40,520 nucleotides of DNA from Rhodosalinus sediminis (GCF_003385555.1 NZ_QOHR01000016.1:20781-61300); one strand, 5' to 3'; positions 18,654 through 27,096 are shown, counted from the first letter of the stretch. Program-made: numbers and translations. Notes: generated from the letters alone by a model not told the origin.

Positions 18654-18708
18654 GAGACGGCTCCTTTCGGCCTTCGGGCGTCCGCCGCGCCGGGCCGCGG
18701 TCGCCCAT

Positions 18709-18737
18709 GAGATACGCTCGCCCCCCGGTCCGGTCAA
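18709..18737 (-). promoter_or_regulatory. Candidate sigma-70-type promoter of the nuo operon
   Basis: On the minus strand TTGACC (18737-18732) and TATCTC (18714-18709) are separated by 17 nt and lie about 55 nt upstream of the nuoA start, leaving a short leader with a good ribosome-binding site. The -35 box matches 5 of 6 consensus bases; the -10 box is weaker. The 173-nt gap between the upstream membrane-protein gene and nuoA is the only sizeable gap before the nuo block, so a promoter is expected here. Not experimentally supported. Confidence 0.5.
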
Positions 18738-18826
18738 TGCAGGGCGCCGGGCCGGGGGTCCGCGGCGCGCGCTGTATGCGGCCGCATGCCGGCGGGGTCA
18801 AGCGCCGCGCGCCGCCCGCCCCGGCG

Positions 18827-19213
18827 TCAGCCCTGCCCCGCGGTCACAACCAGGACGTAGCCCGCGCCCCCCGCCATGACCAGCGCCACCGGAAACCGCA
18901 CCGCGCGTTCCTCGCCCGAGGGCGAGACCCGCGCGAGCGCCGCCTCCCCGAGCGTGAGCGCCAGCGCCGCCCAGCCCGTCCAGCGCGGCCAGCCGAGCCC
19001 CGGAAAGCCCGCCGCCGAGAGGATCGCGAGCGCCTGCAGGATCAGCACCGGAATACCCGCGGCGGCGAGTGCCCGCGCGCGGCGCGGCAGCGCGCCCCGG
19101 TGCCGCCCGCCCTGCGTGAAGGCGCCGAGCGGCAGACCGGCGATCACCGCGATCTCGAAGAAGACGCCGGCGAGACAACCCAGCGCGTAGAGATGCGCGA
19201 TCTGCGCGGTCAC
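18827..19213 (-). CDS. Four-helix membrane protein coupled to liuC, unknown function
   Basis: A 128-aa protein starting at GTG 19213, which overlaps the liuC stop as GTGA. Four hydrophobic helices are visible (about 6-30, 45-68, 78-95, 106-125). Between helix 1 and helix 2 is a polar loop, [18 protein letters not shown], whose G-rich, His-Arg and LP pattern I have seen in uncharacterised membrane proteins of actinobacteria and proteobacteria. There is no signal peptide, cofactor motif or transporter signature. It is the last gene before the nuo promoter and probably the end of the liu transcript. It may be co-expressed with liuC for no functional reason; no function is assigned. Confidence 0.72.
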   Translation of the reverse strand: MTAQIAHLYALGCLAGVFFEIAVIAGLPLGAFTQGGRHRGALPRRARALAAAGIPVLILQALAILSAAGFPGLGWPRWTGWAALALTLGEAALARVSPSGEERAVRFPVALVMAGGAGYVLVVTAGQG

Positions 19214-20004
19214 CCCTCCGGCGCCCAGTCGGGCGCGCGCTTCGCGAAGAAGGCGGCGGTGCCCTCGTCGGCCTCCGCCGTCTCCCAGCGGTCGGCGAGC
19301 GCCTCGATCGTCGTGCGGATCATCGCCGCATCGGGCGGGGTGGAGACGTTGCGGATCAGCGCCTTGGCCGCCGCCACCGCGCCCGGCGCGCAGGAGAGAT
19401 AGGGGGCGACCTCCCGCTCCACCGCCGCGTCGAGATCGGCCTCCGGCACGACGCGGGCGAGCAGGTCCAGCCGCTCGGCCTCCGCCGCGCCGAAGACCCG
19501 CGCCGACATGAAGACGCGCCGCGCCTTCGTCGCGCCCATGCGCGCGACGACATAGGGCCCGATGGTCGCCGGGATGATGCCGAGGCGGGTCTCGGTGAGC
19601 CCCATCTTCACGCTCTCCGCGCCGATCGCCACGTCGCAGACCGCGGCGAGGCCGACGCCGCCGCCGAAGGCGTTGCCCTGCACCCGCCCGATCAGCGGCT
19701 TCGGCAACCGGTCGAGGGCGAGAAGCATCTCGGCGAGCTTCGTGGCCTCGCGGATGCGCGTCGCGCGGTCGGCCGCCATCTGTTCGCGCATCCAGCCTAG
19801 ATCGCCGCCGGCGCAGAAGCTCCGGCCCTCCGCGGCGAGCACCACGACGCGCACGCGCGCGTCCCCGCCAAGCCGGCGCGCGGCCTCCGTCAGCTCCGCG
19901 ATCATGCGCGCGGACATGGCGTTGTGCTTCTCCGCCCGCGCGAGCGTGAGCGTCGCCACCCCCCGCGCGTCGGTCCCGATCCGGATCGTCTCGAAGTCGC
20001 TCAT
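19210..20004 (-). CDS. liuC: Methylglutaconyl-CoA hydratase (enoyl-CoA hydratase family)
   Basis: A 264-aa crotonase-fold protein. In this context it would hydrate 3-methylglutaconyl-CoA to HMG-CoA, the fourth step of leucine breakdown after transamination. Visible features are the CoA-binding and oxyanion strand EGRSFCAGGDLGWM (about 58-71), the second oxyanion element RVQGNAFGGGVGLAAVCDVAI and the catalytic-region glutamate in LTETRLGIIPATIGPYV. The last is typical of methylglutaconyl-CoA hydratases rather than short-chain crotonases. The start is ATG at 20004 (MSDFETIRIG); the open frame upstream runs through the palindromes and is not coding. It is followed by the GTGA-coupled membrane protein. 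Position beside liuE, liuD and liuB supports the specific role. Confidence 0.92.
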   Translation of the reverse strand: MSDFETIRIGTDARGVATLTLARAEKHNAMSARMIAELTEAARRLGGDARVRVVVLAAEGRSFCAGGDLGWMREQMAADRATRIREATKLAEMLLALDRLPKPLIGRVQGNAFGGGVGLAAVCDVAIGAESVKMGLTETRLGIIPATIGPYVVARMGATKARRVFMSARVFGAAEAERLDLLARVVPEADLDAAVEREVAPYLSCAPGAVAAAKALIRNVSTPPDAAMIRTTIEALADRWETAEADEGTAAFFAKRAPDWAPEG

Positions 20005-20012
20005 CCCGCGCC

Positions 20013-20062
20013 CCCAAAATTCTTGCAAGAATTTTGGGCAAGGCGTTTGCAAACGCCTTGCC
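20013..20062. repeat. Two adjacent perfect palindromes between liuE and liuC
   Basis: Positions 20013-20038 form a 26-nt perfect palindrome with arms CCCAAAATTCTTG/CAAGAATTTTGGG. Positions 20037-20062 form a second, GC-richer palindrome of 26 nt with arms GGCAAGGCGTTTG/CAAACGCCTTGCC. They overlap by two bases, both are centred on TTGCAA, and their centres are 24 bp apart. The first is AT-rich in a very GC-rich region. They fill almost the whole 58-nt gap and touch the liuE stop codon. They could be a protein-binding site, a cruciform, or paired RNA hairpins protecting or separating the liuE and liuC messages. Such palindromes may be a dispersed family in this genome. Confidence 0.85.
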
Positions 20063-20917
20063 TCACCCCGACCGCAGCCGGTGCGCCATCGCCGCGGCCT
20101 CCTCCAGCACGGCCATGTCGAGCCCCGTCACGTAGCCCAGCGCGGCGAGGCGCGCGGCCACCCGCTCGGTCGCCACGTTGCCCGCCGCCCCCGGCGCGAA
20201 GGGGCAGCCGCCGAGCCCCCCCGCCGCGGCGTCGAAGACGCGGAGCCCCTTGTCCAGCGCCGCCTCGATGTTCTCGAGCGCGCGCCCGGCGGTGTCGTGG
20301 AAATGCCCGGCGAGGCGCGCGGGCGGCACCACGCCGGCCACCGCCTCCAGCATCGCGGCCACCCCCTCGGGCGTGCCCTGCCCGATCGTGTCGCCGAGGC
20401 TGATCTCGTAGCAGCCCATGGCGAAGAGCGCGCCGGCCACCCGCGCCACGTCCCCAGGCGCCACCGCCCCGTCGTAGGGGCAATCGGTCACGCAGGAGAC
20501 GTAGCCGCGCACCGGCAGCCCCGCGGCCCGCGCCGCCTCGACCACGGGGCGGAACCGTTCGAGGCTCTCGTCCACGGTCGCGTTGATGTTGGCCCGCGAA
20601 AACCCCTCCGAGGCGGAGGCGAAGACCGCGATCTCGTCCGCCCGCGCCGCGATCGCGCGCTCGAAGCCCGTCATGTTCGGCGTCAGCGCCGCGTAGGAGA
20701 CCCCCGGCGCGCGGCGGATGCCGGCGAGCACGGCGCCCGAATCCGCCATCTGCGGCACGCGCTTCGGGTTCACGAAACTCGCCACCTCGATCCGGCGGAA
20801 GCCCGCGCGGCTCAGGCAGTCCACGAAGGCGATCTTGGCCTCGGTCGGGATCTCCGCCGCCTCGTTCTGCAACCCGTCGCGCGGGCCCACCTCGAAGATC
20901 TCGACGCGCTCAGCCAT
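20063..20917 (-). CDS. liuE: Hydroxymethylglutaryl-CoA lyase
   Basis: This 284-aa TIM-barrel enzyme cleaves HMG-CoA to acetoacetate and acetyl-CoA, the last step of leucine degradation. Catalytic and metal residues are in place: R13-D14 in EVGPRDGLQNE, metal histidines H204 and H206 in HFHDTAGRALEN, and the essential C237 in the signature GGLGGCPFAPGAAGNVATE. The length is normal for bacterial enzymes. The ATG lies 8 nt inside liuD, so the two are coupled. The gene is followed by the twin palindromes and then liuC. Confidence 0.96.
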   Translation of the reverse strand: MAERVEIFEVGPRDGLQNEAAEIPTEAKIAFVDCLSRAGFRRIEVASFVNPKRVPQMADSGAVLAGIRRAPGVSYAALTPNMTGFERAIAARADEIAVFASASEGFSRANINATVDESLERFRPVVEAARAAGLPVRGYVSCVTDCPYDGAVAPGDVARVAGALFAMGCYEISLGDTIGQGTPEGVAAMLEAVAGVVPPARLAGHFHDTAGRALENIEAALDKGLRVFDAAAGGLGGCPFAPGAAGNVATERVAARLAALGYVTGLDMAVLEEAAAMAHRLRSG

Positions 20918-22850
20918 CGCCCGCCTCCTCCAGCCGGATGAGCGCCGCGCCCGCCTCGACCTGCCCGCCCGGCGCGGCCAGCACCTCGGCCACCACGCCG
21001 TCGCGCCAGGCGGTCAGCGCGTGCTCCATCTTCATCGCCTCCAGCACGGCGAGGCGCTGGCCCTCCGCCACCCTGTCGCCCGGCGCGACCAGCACCTCGC
21101 GCAGGAGCCCCGGCATCGGCGCCTCGATCACGTCGGCGCCGTGGGCCGCCGCACCCCGCTCAAGCGGATCGACGATCGCGAAGGACTGCCCGTGATCGGC
21201 GAAGACGGTGACGACGCCATCTCCCATATGCGCGCCCACCGCCGGCCGCCCGTCGAGGCGCCAGCGGCCGTCGCGCCGCGCCGCGCGCACCTCCCGCCCG
21301 TCGAGCTCCACGACATGCGCGTCCGGTCCCTCGGCACGGATCTGCACCCCGATCTCCGCCTCGCCGCGGCCGAGCGCGACCCGCCGCCGGAGCGGCGCCC
21401 AGAGGGTGAAGCCCGTCTCGGGCGCGCGCGCCTCGAGAAGCCCCGCAGCCGCGAGCGCCGCCTCCGCCACCGTCTCGGGCGCCGGCTCCGGCGCCGCGAC
21501 GAGCGCCGCGCGGTCGCGGTCGATGAGCCCGGTGTCCACGTCGCCCGCGGCGAAGCCCGCGTGCCGCGCGAGCGCGCCGAGAAAGGCGAGATTGGTGACC
21601 GTGCCCGCGACCTGCGTCTCGTCCAGCGCGCGGCGGAGCTTGCCGAGCGCCACGTCGCGCGTCGGCCCGTGCACGATCAGCTTCGCGATCATCGGGTCGT
21701 AATGCGGCGTAATCGCGTCGCCCGCCCGAACGCCGGTGTCCGCCCGCGCCGCCGCCGGGAAGGCCAGATGCGAGAGCCGCCCCGTCGCCGGCAGGAAGCC
21801 CTTGCCCACGTCCTCGGCGTAGAGCCGCGCCTCGAAGGCGTGGCCCGAGAGGCTCAGATCCTCCTGCCGCGCGGGCAACGCCTCGCCCGCGGCCACGCGG
21901 AACTGCCATTCCACGAGATCGACGCCCGTCACCGCCTCCGTGACCGGATGCTCGACCTGCAACCGCGTGTTCATCTCCATGAAATAGAAACGATTGGGCC
22001 GGAGCCCCTCGGAGGCGTCCACGATGAACTCCACCGTCCCCGCGCCGCGGTAGCCGATCGCCTCGGCCGCACGCACGGCGGCCTCGCCCATGGCGTGGCG
22101 CATCTCCTCGGTCATGCCGGGCGCGGGCGCCTCCTCGATCACCTTCTGGTGGCGGCGCTGGAGCGAGCAGTCCCGCTCGAAGAGATGCACGGCCCGCGCC
22201 CCGTCGCCGAAGACCTGCACCTCGATGTGGCGCGGCTTGGCCACGAACTTCTCGATGAGCACCGCGGGGTTGGCGAAGGCGCCCTGCGCCTCCGCCCGCG
22301 CCGAGGCGAGCGCGCCGGCGAAGTCCTCCGGCCGGTCCACCCGGCGCATCCCCTTGCCGCCGCCCCCGGCGACCGCCTTTATCAGCACCGGATAGCCGAT
22401 GGCCTCGGCCGCGCCGGAGAGATGCGCGTCGTCCTGGCTTTCGCCGTGATAGCCGGGAACGACCGGCACGCCGGCCGCCTCCATGGCCGCCTTCGCGGCG
22501 TCCTTGAGCCCCATCGCCCGGATCGCCTCCGCCGAGGGCCCGACGAAGGTGAGCCCCGCGGCCTCCACCGCCTCCACGAAGTCCGGGTTCTCCGACAGGA
22601 AGCCATAGCCCGGATGGATCGCGCCGCAGCCCGTCGCAAGAGCCGCCTCGATGATCGCGTCCCCGCGCAGGTAGCTCTCCGCGGGCGGCGGCGGCCCGAT
22701 CCGCACCGCACGATCCGCCATGGCCACATGCCGCGCGCCCGCGTCGGCGTCGGAATGCACGGCCACGCTCCGCATCCCCATCGCCCGCGCCGTCGCGATC
22801 ACGCGGCAGGCGATCTCGCCGCGATTGGCGATCAATACGCTGTCGAACAC
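20910..22850 (-). CDS. liuD: Methylcrotonyl-CoA carboxylase, biotin-carrying (alpha) subunit
   Basis: A 646-aa protein with biotin carboxylase N-domain (MFDSVLIANRGEIACRVIAT), ATP-grasp domain (glycine loop KAVAGGGGKGMR at about 158-169, catalytic KPRHIEVQVFGD and EMNTRLQVEHPVTE), C-domain, linker, and a C-terminal biotinyl domain with EAMKMEH, in which K607 is the biotin site. With LiuB it carboxylates 3-methylcrotonyl-CoA to 3-methylglutaconyl-CoA. Acetyl- or propionyl-CoA carboxylase is less likely because of the liu context. The downstream liuE start overlaps its end. BirA, encoded at the left edge, would biotinylate it. The 136-nt gap to liuB holds a repeat copy. Confidence 0.96.
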   Translation of the reverse strand: MFDSVLIANRGEIACRVIATARAMGMRSVAVHSDADAGARHVAMADRAVRIGPPPPAESYLRGDAIIEAALATGCGAIHPGYGFLSENPDFVEAVEAAGLTFVGPSAEAIRAMGLKDAAKAAMEAAGVPVVPGYHGESQDDAHLSGAAEAIGYPVLIKAVAGGGGKGMRRVDRPEDFAGALASARAEAQGAFANPAVLIEKFVAKPRHIEVQVFGDGARAVHLFERDCSLQRRHQKVIEEAPAPGMTEEMRHAMGEAAVRAAEAIGYRGAGTVEFIVDASEGLRPNRFYFMEMNTRLQVEHPVTEAVTGVDLVEWQFRVAAGEALPARQEDLSLSGHAFEARLYAEDVGKGFLPATGRLSHLAFPAAARADTGVRAGDAITPHYDPMIAKLIVHGPTRDVALGKLRRALDETQVAGTVTNLAFLGALARHAGFAAGDVDTGLIDRDRAALVAAPEPAPETVAEAALAAAGLLEARAPETGFTLWAPLRRRVALGRGEAEIGVQIRAEGPDAHVVELDGREVRAARRDGRWRLDGRPAVGAHMGDGVVTVFADHGQSFAIVDPLERGAAAHGADVIEAPMPGLLREVLVAPGDRVAEGQRLAVLEAMKMEHALTAWRDGVVAEVLAAPGGQVEAGAALIRLEEAGDG

Positions 22851-22878
22851 GGCGCCCTCCCCTCCATGCTGCAGCCAA

Positions 22879-22963
22879 GGGGCGCGGCGGCGCCCCGCTC
22901 CTTCTTCTTGGTCAAAATATCCCGGGGGAGTCGCGCGGCACGCGCGACGGGGGCAGAGCCCCC
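22879..22963 (-). repeat. Intergenic GC-hairpin repeat between liuB and liuD (copy B)
   Basis: Read on the minus strand, right after the liuB stop, the unit has a GGGGGC/GCCCCC hairpin (22963-22949), a second 8-bp hairpin with arms GTCGCGCG/CGCGCGAC (22948-22930), then CCCCCGGGATATTTTGACC and AAGAAGAAGG, and a last GGGGCGC/GCGCCCC hairpin (22896-22879). The layout matches copies A and C, but the second hairpin has different bases with pairing kept. It lies in the middle of the liu block, between two subunits of one enzyme. Confidence 0.82.
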
Positions 22964-22986
22964 TCCTCCGGCGGCCCCCGGGCGCC

Positions 22987-24591
22987 TCACATCCGGAACA
23001 CGCCGAAGCGTGTCTCTTCGATGGGCGCGTTGAGCGCGGCTTTCAGCGAGAGCGCGAGCACCTCCCGGCTCTTGCGCGGGTCCACCACCCCGTCGTCCCA
23101 GAGCCGCGCCGAGGCGTAGAGCGGATGCGACTGGCGCTCGAACATCTCGATGGTGGGGCGCTTGAACGCGGCTTCCTCCTCGGCCGACCAGTCCTCGCCC
23201 GCGCGCTCCATCGCGTCGCGCTTGACGGTGGCCAGCACGCCGGCGGCCTGTTCGCCGCCCATGACGCTGATCCGGCTGTTCGGCCATGTCCATAGGAAGC
23301 GCGGGGAATAGGCCCGTCCGGCCATGCCGTAGTTCCCCGCCCCGAAGGAGCCGCCGACCAGAAGCGTGATCTTGGGCACCTGGGTCGTGGCGACCGCCGT
23401 GACCATCTTCGCGCCGTGGCGCGCGATGCCTTCGTTCTCGTAGCGCCGGCCCACCATGAAGCCGGTGATGTTCTGCAGGAAAACCAGCGGCACCTTCCGC
23501 TGCGAGCAAAGCTCGACGAAATGGGCGCCCTTCTGCGCGGCCTCGCTGAACAGCACCCCGTTGTTGGCAATGATGCCCACCGGGCAGCCCGCGACATGGG
23601 CGAAGCCGGTCACCAGCGTCTCGCCGAAGCGCGGCTTGAACTCGTCGAGGCGCGAGCCGTCCACGATCCGCGCGATCACCTCGCGGATGTCGTAAGGAGT
23701 CTTCAGGTCGGCGGGCACCACGCCGAGGATCTCCTCGGGGTCGTAGGCGGGCGGCTCGGGCGTCTCCCAGACGACCGTCTCGGGCGCGCGGCGGTTGAGC
23801 CCGGCGACCGCGCGGCGGGCGAGCGCCAGCGCGTGGCCGTCGTCCTCGGCGAGGTAATCCGCCACGCCCGAGAGCCGCGTGTGCACGTCGCCGCCGCCGA
23901 GATCCTCGGCGCTCACCACCTCGCCCGTCGCGGCCTTCACGAGCGGCGGACCGGCGAGGAAGATCGTCCCCTGCTCGCGCACGATGATGGTGACGTCGGA
24001 CATCGCGGGGACATAGGCGCCGCCCGCGGTGCAGGAGCCCATGACCACGGCGATCTGCGGGATGCCCTTCGCCGACATGTTCGCCTGATTGTAGAAGATG
24101 CGCCCGAAGTGGTCGCGGTCGGGGAAGACCTCGTCCTGCTGCGGCAGGTTCGCGCCCCCCGAATCCACGAGATAGACGCAGGGCAGGTGGTTCTCTTCCG
24201 CGATCTCCTGCGCGCGCAGGTGCTTCTTGACGGTCATCGGGAAGTAGGTGCCGCCCTTCACCGTGGCGTCGTTGCAGATCACCATGCAGTCGAGTCCGTG
24301 GATGCGCCCGACGCCCGCGATCACGCCGGCGCAGGGCGCCGCGCCGTCGTACATGCCGTGCGCCGCCGTCGCGCCCACCTCGAGGAAGGGCGAACCGGGA
24401 TCGAGGAGGTTGGCCACCCGTTCGCGCGGGGCCATCTTGCCGCGCGCCTCGTGACGCGCCCGGGCGCGCGCGCCGCCGCCCGCGGCCGCCGCCTCGGCGG
24501 CTGCGCGCACCTCGTCGAGCAGCGCCAGATGCGCGGCGCGGTTGGCCTGAAACCCCTCCGCGCCGGTCAGAACCCGCGAGTCGATCTTCAT
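22987..24591 (-). CDS. liuB: Methylcrotonyl-CoA carboxylase, carboxyltransferase (beta) subunit
   Basis: This 534-aa subunit transfers CO2 from carboxybiotin on LiuD to 3-methylcrotonyl-CoA. Two crotonase-type carboxyltransferase halves are present. The N half has [20 protein letters not shown] and [20 protein letters not shown]. The C half has [20 protein letters not shown] and the stretch [20 protein letters not shown] followed by [20 protein letters not shown], which is characteristic of MCC beta rather than propionyl-CoA carboxylase. Length and ends are normal. It lies 70 nt downstream of the small membrane-anchored gene. Confidence 0.96.
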   Translation of the reverse strand: MKIDSRVLTGAEGFQANRAAHLALLDEVRAAAEAAAAGGGARARARHEARGKMAPRERVANLLDPGSPFLEVGATAAHGMYDGAAPCAGVIAGVGRIHGLDCMVICNDATVKGGTYFPMTVKKHLRAQEIAEENHLPCVYLVDSGGANLPQQDEVFPDRDHFGRIFYNQANMSAKGIPQIAVVMGSCTAGGAYVPAMSDVTIIVREQGTIFLAGPPLVKAATGEVVSAEDLGGGDVHTRLSGVADYLAEDDGHALALARRAVAGLNRRAPETVVWETPEPPAYDPEEILGVVPADLKTPYDIREVIARIVDGSRLDEFKPRFGETLVTGFAHVAGCPVGIIANNGVLFSEAAQKGAHFVELCSQRKVPLVFLQNITGFMVGRRYENEGIARHGAKMVTAVATTQVPKITLLVGGSFGAGNYGMAGRAYSPRFLWTWPNSRISVMGGEQAAGVLATVKRDAMERAGEDWSAEEEAAFKRPTIEMFERQSHPLYASARLWDDGVVDPRKSREVLALSLKAALNAPIEETRFGVFRM

Positions 24592-24661
24592 CGCTTCCCC
24601 TCCCTCGTTCGCGCCGGCGCCCCGCCGCGCGCAGGCGCCCGGCCCGCCGGATGCGCACGGT

Positions 24662-24973
24662 TCATGCCGCGTCTCCCCCGCCGTCGCCGGGGCGGTCCAC
24701 GCTCAGAAGCTGGCCCCAGGGCGCGACGGTCCAGACGTGGCGCGCGGCGGGCCGGTCCGGCGGCGCGCAGACGACGCGCAGCCGCGCGAGCGGCCCGGCC
24801 CCCGGTTCGGCGTGACACTCCGAGCGCGCGCCGCCGCCGGCGACGTAGGCCGCGGCGTAGCGGTCGATGAGCGCCGACTCGTCCAGCGTCGCGGCGAGCC
24901 AGCCGAGCCGCAGGCCCAGCGCCCCCACGAGCGCGAGGAACACCCCGAGCGAGATCACCGCGCCGCGGGGCAT
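24662..24973 (-). CDS. Small membrane-anchored protein in the liu cluster, unknown function
   Basis: A 103-aa protein, start ATG at 24973 ([20 protein letters not shown]), with one N-terminal membrane segment or uncleaved signal (about 5-26). A periplasmic domain follows with [31 protein letters not shown] and [16 protein letters not shown]. Two cysteines (about 62 and 77) could pair. I recall similar small proteins next to MCC genes in Rhodobacterales, but cannot name a domain. The open frame extends 30 codons upstream, but that part is Arg/Pro-rich and not conserved-looking. A gene is favoured by codon pattern and position. No function can be assigned. Confidence 0.62.
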   Translation of the reverse strand: MPRGAVISLGVFLALVGALGLRLGWLAATLDESALIDRYAAAYVAGGGARSECHAEPGAGPLARLRVVCAPPDRPAARHVWTVAPWGQLLSVDRPGDGGGDAA

Positions 24974-25323
24974 GGCCGCCCTCCTCCGCCGCGCCGGCGC
25001 GTCGCGGGCGTAGCCCGCCGGACGTCCCGAGGCGCCATGGTGGCGCGGAGCCCCCGGCGGCACCGACCGGCACCGGTCGCCGCGCGATCATCCGGAAATC
25101 CGGGTGCCGGTGACTCAGTCAGCCCGCGCTTCCCGCCGCCGGGGCCCCGCGACCGCTCCGCACCGCGCGCACAGGCCGACGCGCCCCGCCGCCGCGCCTC
25201 ACCGCCCGGCCGCGCGACCGCGCCGGATGTCACACGAGGGCCACACCGGCCCCGCGCCGTGCGCCCGGTGTCCCGGAACGCGGCCATCTCAGGCCGCCGC
25301 CGCACGGCGGCGGCCCGGCGCGG
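24974..25323. other. 350-nt gap in the liu block without a convincing gene
   Basis: This stretch separates the LprI-like gene from the small membrane-anchored gene. It is very GC-rich. Open frames on both strands here are Arg/Pro/Ala-rich, lack ribosome-binding sites and look like composition artefacts. I see short repeats of the CCGGCACCG type (25059-25076 and 25101-25112) and the hairpin at 25292-25315, but no good promoter for the downstream genes. It could hold an untranslated leader for the small gene and liuB. Confidence 0.5.
25292..25315 (-). terminator. GC-rich hairpin after the LprI-like gene
   Basis: A perfect 11-bp stem (GGCCGCCGCCG/CGGCGGCGGCC) with a 2-nt centre lies 9 nt beyond the stop of the LprI-like gene. 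No T-run follows on the minus strand, so it is a poor classical intrinsic terminator. In a high-GC alphaproteobacterium it may still cause partial termination or protect the 3' end of the liuA transcript. Confidence 0.4.
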
Positions 25324-25836
25324 TCAGTCCTGCGCCACCGCGCGCTCCAGAAAGAGCGCCTGCGCGCCGGTGCGGCGCACCATGCACCACGCCGCGGCGA
25401 GCGAGGCGTCGGGCGTGCCGCGGTGCAGCATCGCCTCGAAGGCGCAGCGCTTCTCGCGCCAGTCTTCCCAGGCGGTCTGCATCAGCGCGAGATCCTCGGT
25501 GAGCTCGAAGGGCACCTTCTCGGCCATCTCGGTCTTGGCGAAGGCCTCGTCCGCCGCCTTCGCCTTCTCCTCCATCGCGTCGAGCGCGGTCTCCATCCGG
25601 CGCGCCCAGTAGCGCGTCTCCTGCTCCATGCAGAGCGAGATATCGACCGGCCCCGCGCCGCGCAGGCGCCGGACGCAGGCCTGCGCCGCCTCGCCCACGC
25701 AGATCGGGCGATGATCCGAGCGCGGCGCCTCCTCGATGCAGTCGAGCGTCGGCTGAATGTCGAAATCGATATCCTGCGCCGCGGCGGCGCCCGAAAGCGC
25801 CAGGCCCACGGCAGCGGTCAGAACGGCCAATCGCAT
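25324..25836 (-). CDS. LprI/DUF1311-like exported protein
   Basis: A 170-aa protein with a signal peptide (MRLAVLTAAVGLALSGAAAA). The mature part matches the lysozyme-inhibitor LprI N-terminal (DUF1311) pattern: DISLCMEQETRYWARRME, ALMQTAWEDWREKRCAFEAM, GTPDASLAAAWCMVRRTGAQ. The cysteines would be disulfide-bonded in the periplasm. LprI of Mycobacterium inhibits lysozyme; whether members in Gram-negatives do so is unclear. The ATG at 25836 has GGAG at 7-nt spacing and is preferred to the GTG one codon before. It lies 33 nt downstream of liuA, probably in the same transcript, although it has no obvious link to leucine catabolism. Confidence 0.82.
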   Translation of the reverse strand: MRLAVLTAAVGLALSGAAAAQDIDFDIQPTLDCIEEAPRSDHRPICVGEAAQACVRRLRGAGPVDISLCMEQETRYWARRMETALDAMEEKAKAADEAFAKTEMAEKVPFELTEDLALMQTAWEDWREKRCAFEAMLHRGTPDASLAAAWCMVRRTGAQALFLERAVAQD

Positions 25837-25869
25837 CACGTGTCTCCATCGTGTTGATCCGCCGTTCTG

Positions 25870-27033
25870 TTACATCATAGCATTCAGAAGTTCACGCCCC
25901 ACCAGCATGCGCCGGATCTCGGAGGTGCCGGCCCCGATCTCCATCAGCTTGGCGTCCCGGAAGATGCGCGAAACCGGGGAATCGTTGAGGAATCCGGCCC
26001 CTCCCATGGCCTGCACGGCCTGGTGCGCGACCACCATCGCCTCCTCGCTGGCGTAGAGAACGCAGGCCGCGGCATCCTGACGCGTGACCTCGCCGCGGTC
26101 GCAGGCCTTGGCCACCTCGTAGACGTAGGCGCGGGCCGAGTTCATCTTGGTGTACATGTCGGCCATCTTGCCCTGCATCAGCTGGAAGCTGCCGATGGGC
26201 TGGCCGAACTGCGTGCGGTCGCGCATGTAGGGCATGATCTCGTCGAGGCAGGCGGCCATGATGCCCGTGCCGATCCCCGAGAGCACGACGCGCTCGTAGT
26301 CGAGGCCCGACATCAGCACCTGCACGCCGCGCCCCTCTTCGCCGAGCACGTTCTCGAAGGGTACCTCGACGTCCTCGAAGATCAGTTCGGCGGTGTTCGA
26401 GCCGCGCATGCCGAGCTTGTCGAAATGCGGGCTGGTGGAGAAGCCCGCCATCTCCTTCTCGATCAGGAAGGCGGTGATCCCCTTGGACCCCGCATCCGGG
26501 TCGGTCTTGGCGTAGACCACCAGAACGTCGGCGTCGGGGCCGTTGGTGATCCAGTATTTCGTGCCGTTCAGGCGGTAATGGTCGTTGCGCCGCTCGGCGG
26601 CGAGCTTCATGCCCACCACGTCGGAGCCCGCCCTCGCCTCCGACATGGCGAGCGCGCCGACATGCTCGCCCGAAACGAGGCGGGGCAGGTATTTCGCCTT
26701 CTGCGCCTCGGTCCCGTTGAGCTTGATCTGGTTGACGCAGAGGTTGGAATGCGCGCCGTAAGAGAGGCTCACCGAGGCCGAGGCGCGCGCGATCTCCTCC
26801 ACCGCGACCGTGTGCGCCAGATAGCCCATGTCGGCGCCGCCGTGCTCCTCTCCCACGGTGATGCCGAGAAGGCCGAGATCCCCCATCTCGCGCCAGAGCG
26901 CGGCGGGAAAGTCGTTCTCCCGGTCGATCTGGTCCGCGAGCGGCTTGACCCGCTCCTGCGCCCAGCGGTGCACCGTCTCGCGCAGCGCATCGACGTCCTC
27001 GCCGAGGTCGAAGCGCATGGAGCCCATGAACAT
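25870..27033 (-). CDS. liuA: Isovaleryl-CoA dehydrogenase
   Basis: A 387-aa flavoprotein of the acyl-CoA dehydrogenase family. It oxidises isovaleryl-CoA to 3-methylcrotonyl-CoA, passing electrons to ETF. Family features are [34 protein letters not shown] and [20 protein letters not shown] at the C-terminus. The catalytic base is placed in helix G, as in isovaleryl-CoA dehydrogenases (E247 in [10 protein letters not shown]), not in the C-terminal position used by most family members, which has Gly in IGAGTSEI. This supports the specific call. A GGAGGAGAG ribosome-binding site precedes ATG 27033. It opens the liu block under a promoter overlapped by a palindrome. Confidence 0.96.
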   Translation of the reverse strand: MFMGSMRFDLGEDVDALRETVHRWAQERVKPLADQIDRENDFPAALWREMGDLGLLGITVGEEHGGADMGYLAHTVAVEEIARASASVSLSYGAHSNLCVNQIKLNGTEAQKAKYLPRLVSGEHVGALAMSEARAGSDVVGMKLAAERRNDHYRLNGTKYWITNGPDADVLVVYAKTDPDAGSKGITAFLIEKEMAGFSTSPHFDKLGMRGSNTAELIFEDVEVPFENVLGEEGRGVQVLMSGLDYERVVLSGIGTGIMAACLDEIMPYMRDRTQFGQPIGSFQLMQGKMADMYTKMNSARAYVYEVAKACDRGEVTRQDAAACVLYASEEAMVVAHQAVQAMGGAGFLNDSPVSRIFRDAKLMEIGAGTSEIRRMLVGRELLNAMM

Positions 27034-27053
27034 CGCCGCTCTCCTCCTCCAGA

Positions 27054-27071
27054 ATTGAACAGGTGTTCAAT
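27054..27071. promoter_or_regulatory. Palindromic operator candidate upstream of liuA
   Basis: The inverted repeat ATTGAACA-GG-TGTTCAAT has 8-bp perfect arms with 2-nt spacing, centred about 29 nt before the liuA ATG. It overlaps the predicted -10 box and start point, the classic site for a repressor. The size and symmetry suit a TetR-family dimer, a family that often controls acyl-CoA genes, but no regulator gene lies in this window, so the protein is unknown. Confidence 0.6.
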
Positions 27072-27096
27072 ACACGGCGGCGGGACGTCCGGTCAA
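27069..27096 (-). promoter_or_regulatory. Candidate promoter of the liu operon
   Basis: On the minus strand TTGACC (27096-27091) is followed after 16 nt by TGTATT (27074-27069). The -35 box overlaps the stop codon of the upstream aminotransferase gene, and the -10 box merges into the ATTGAACA palindrome. The start point would fall within the palindrome, leaving a leader of about 30 nt with a strong ribosome-binding site. Confidence 0.5.

Noticed and set aside
24955-25305. Open frame of about 116 codons in the liu gap (minus strand)
   Set aside because: Arg/Gly/Pro-rich, no ribosome-binding site, overlaps the start of a better gene, and looks like a composition artefact.
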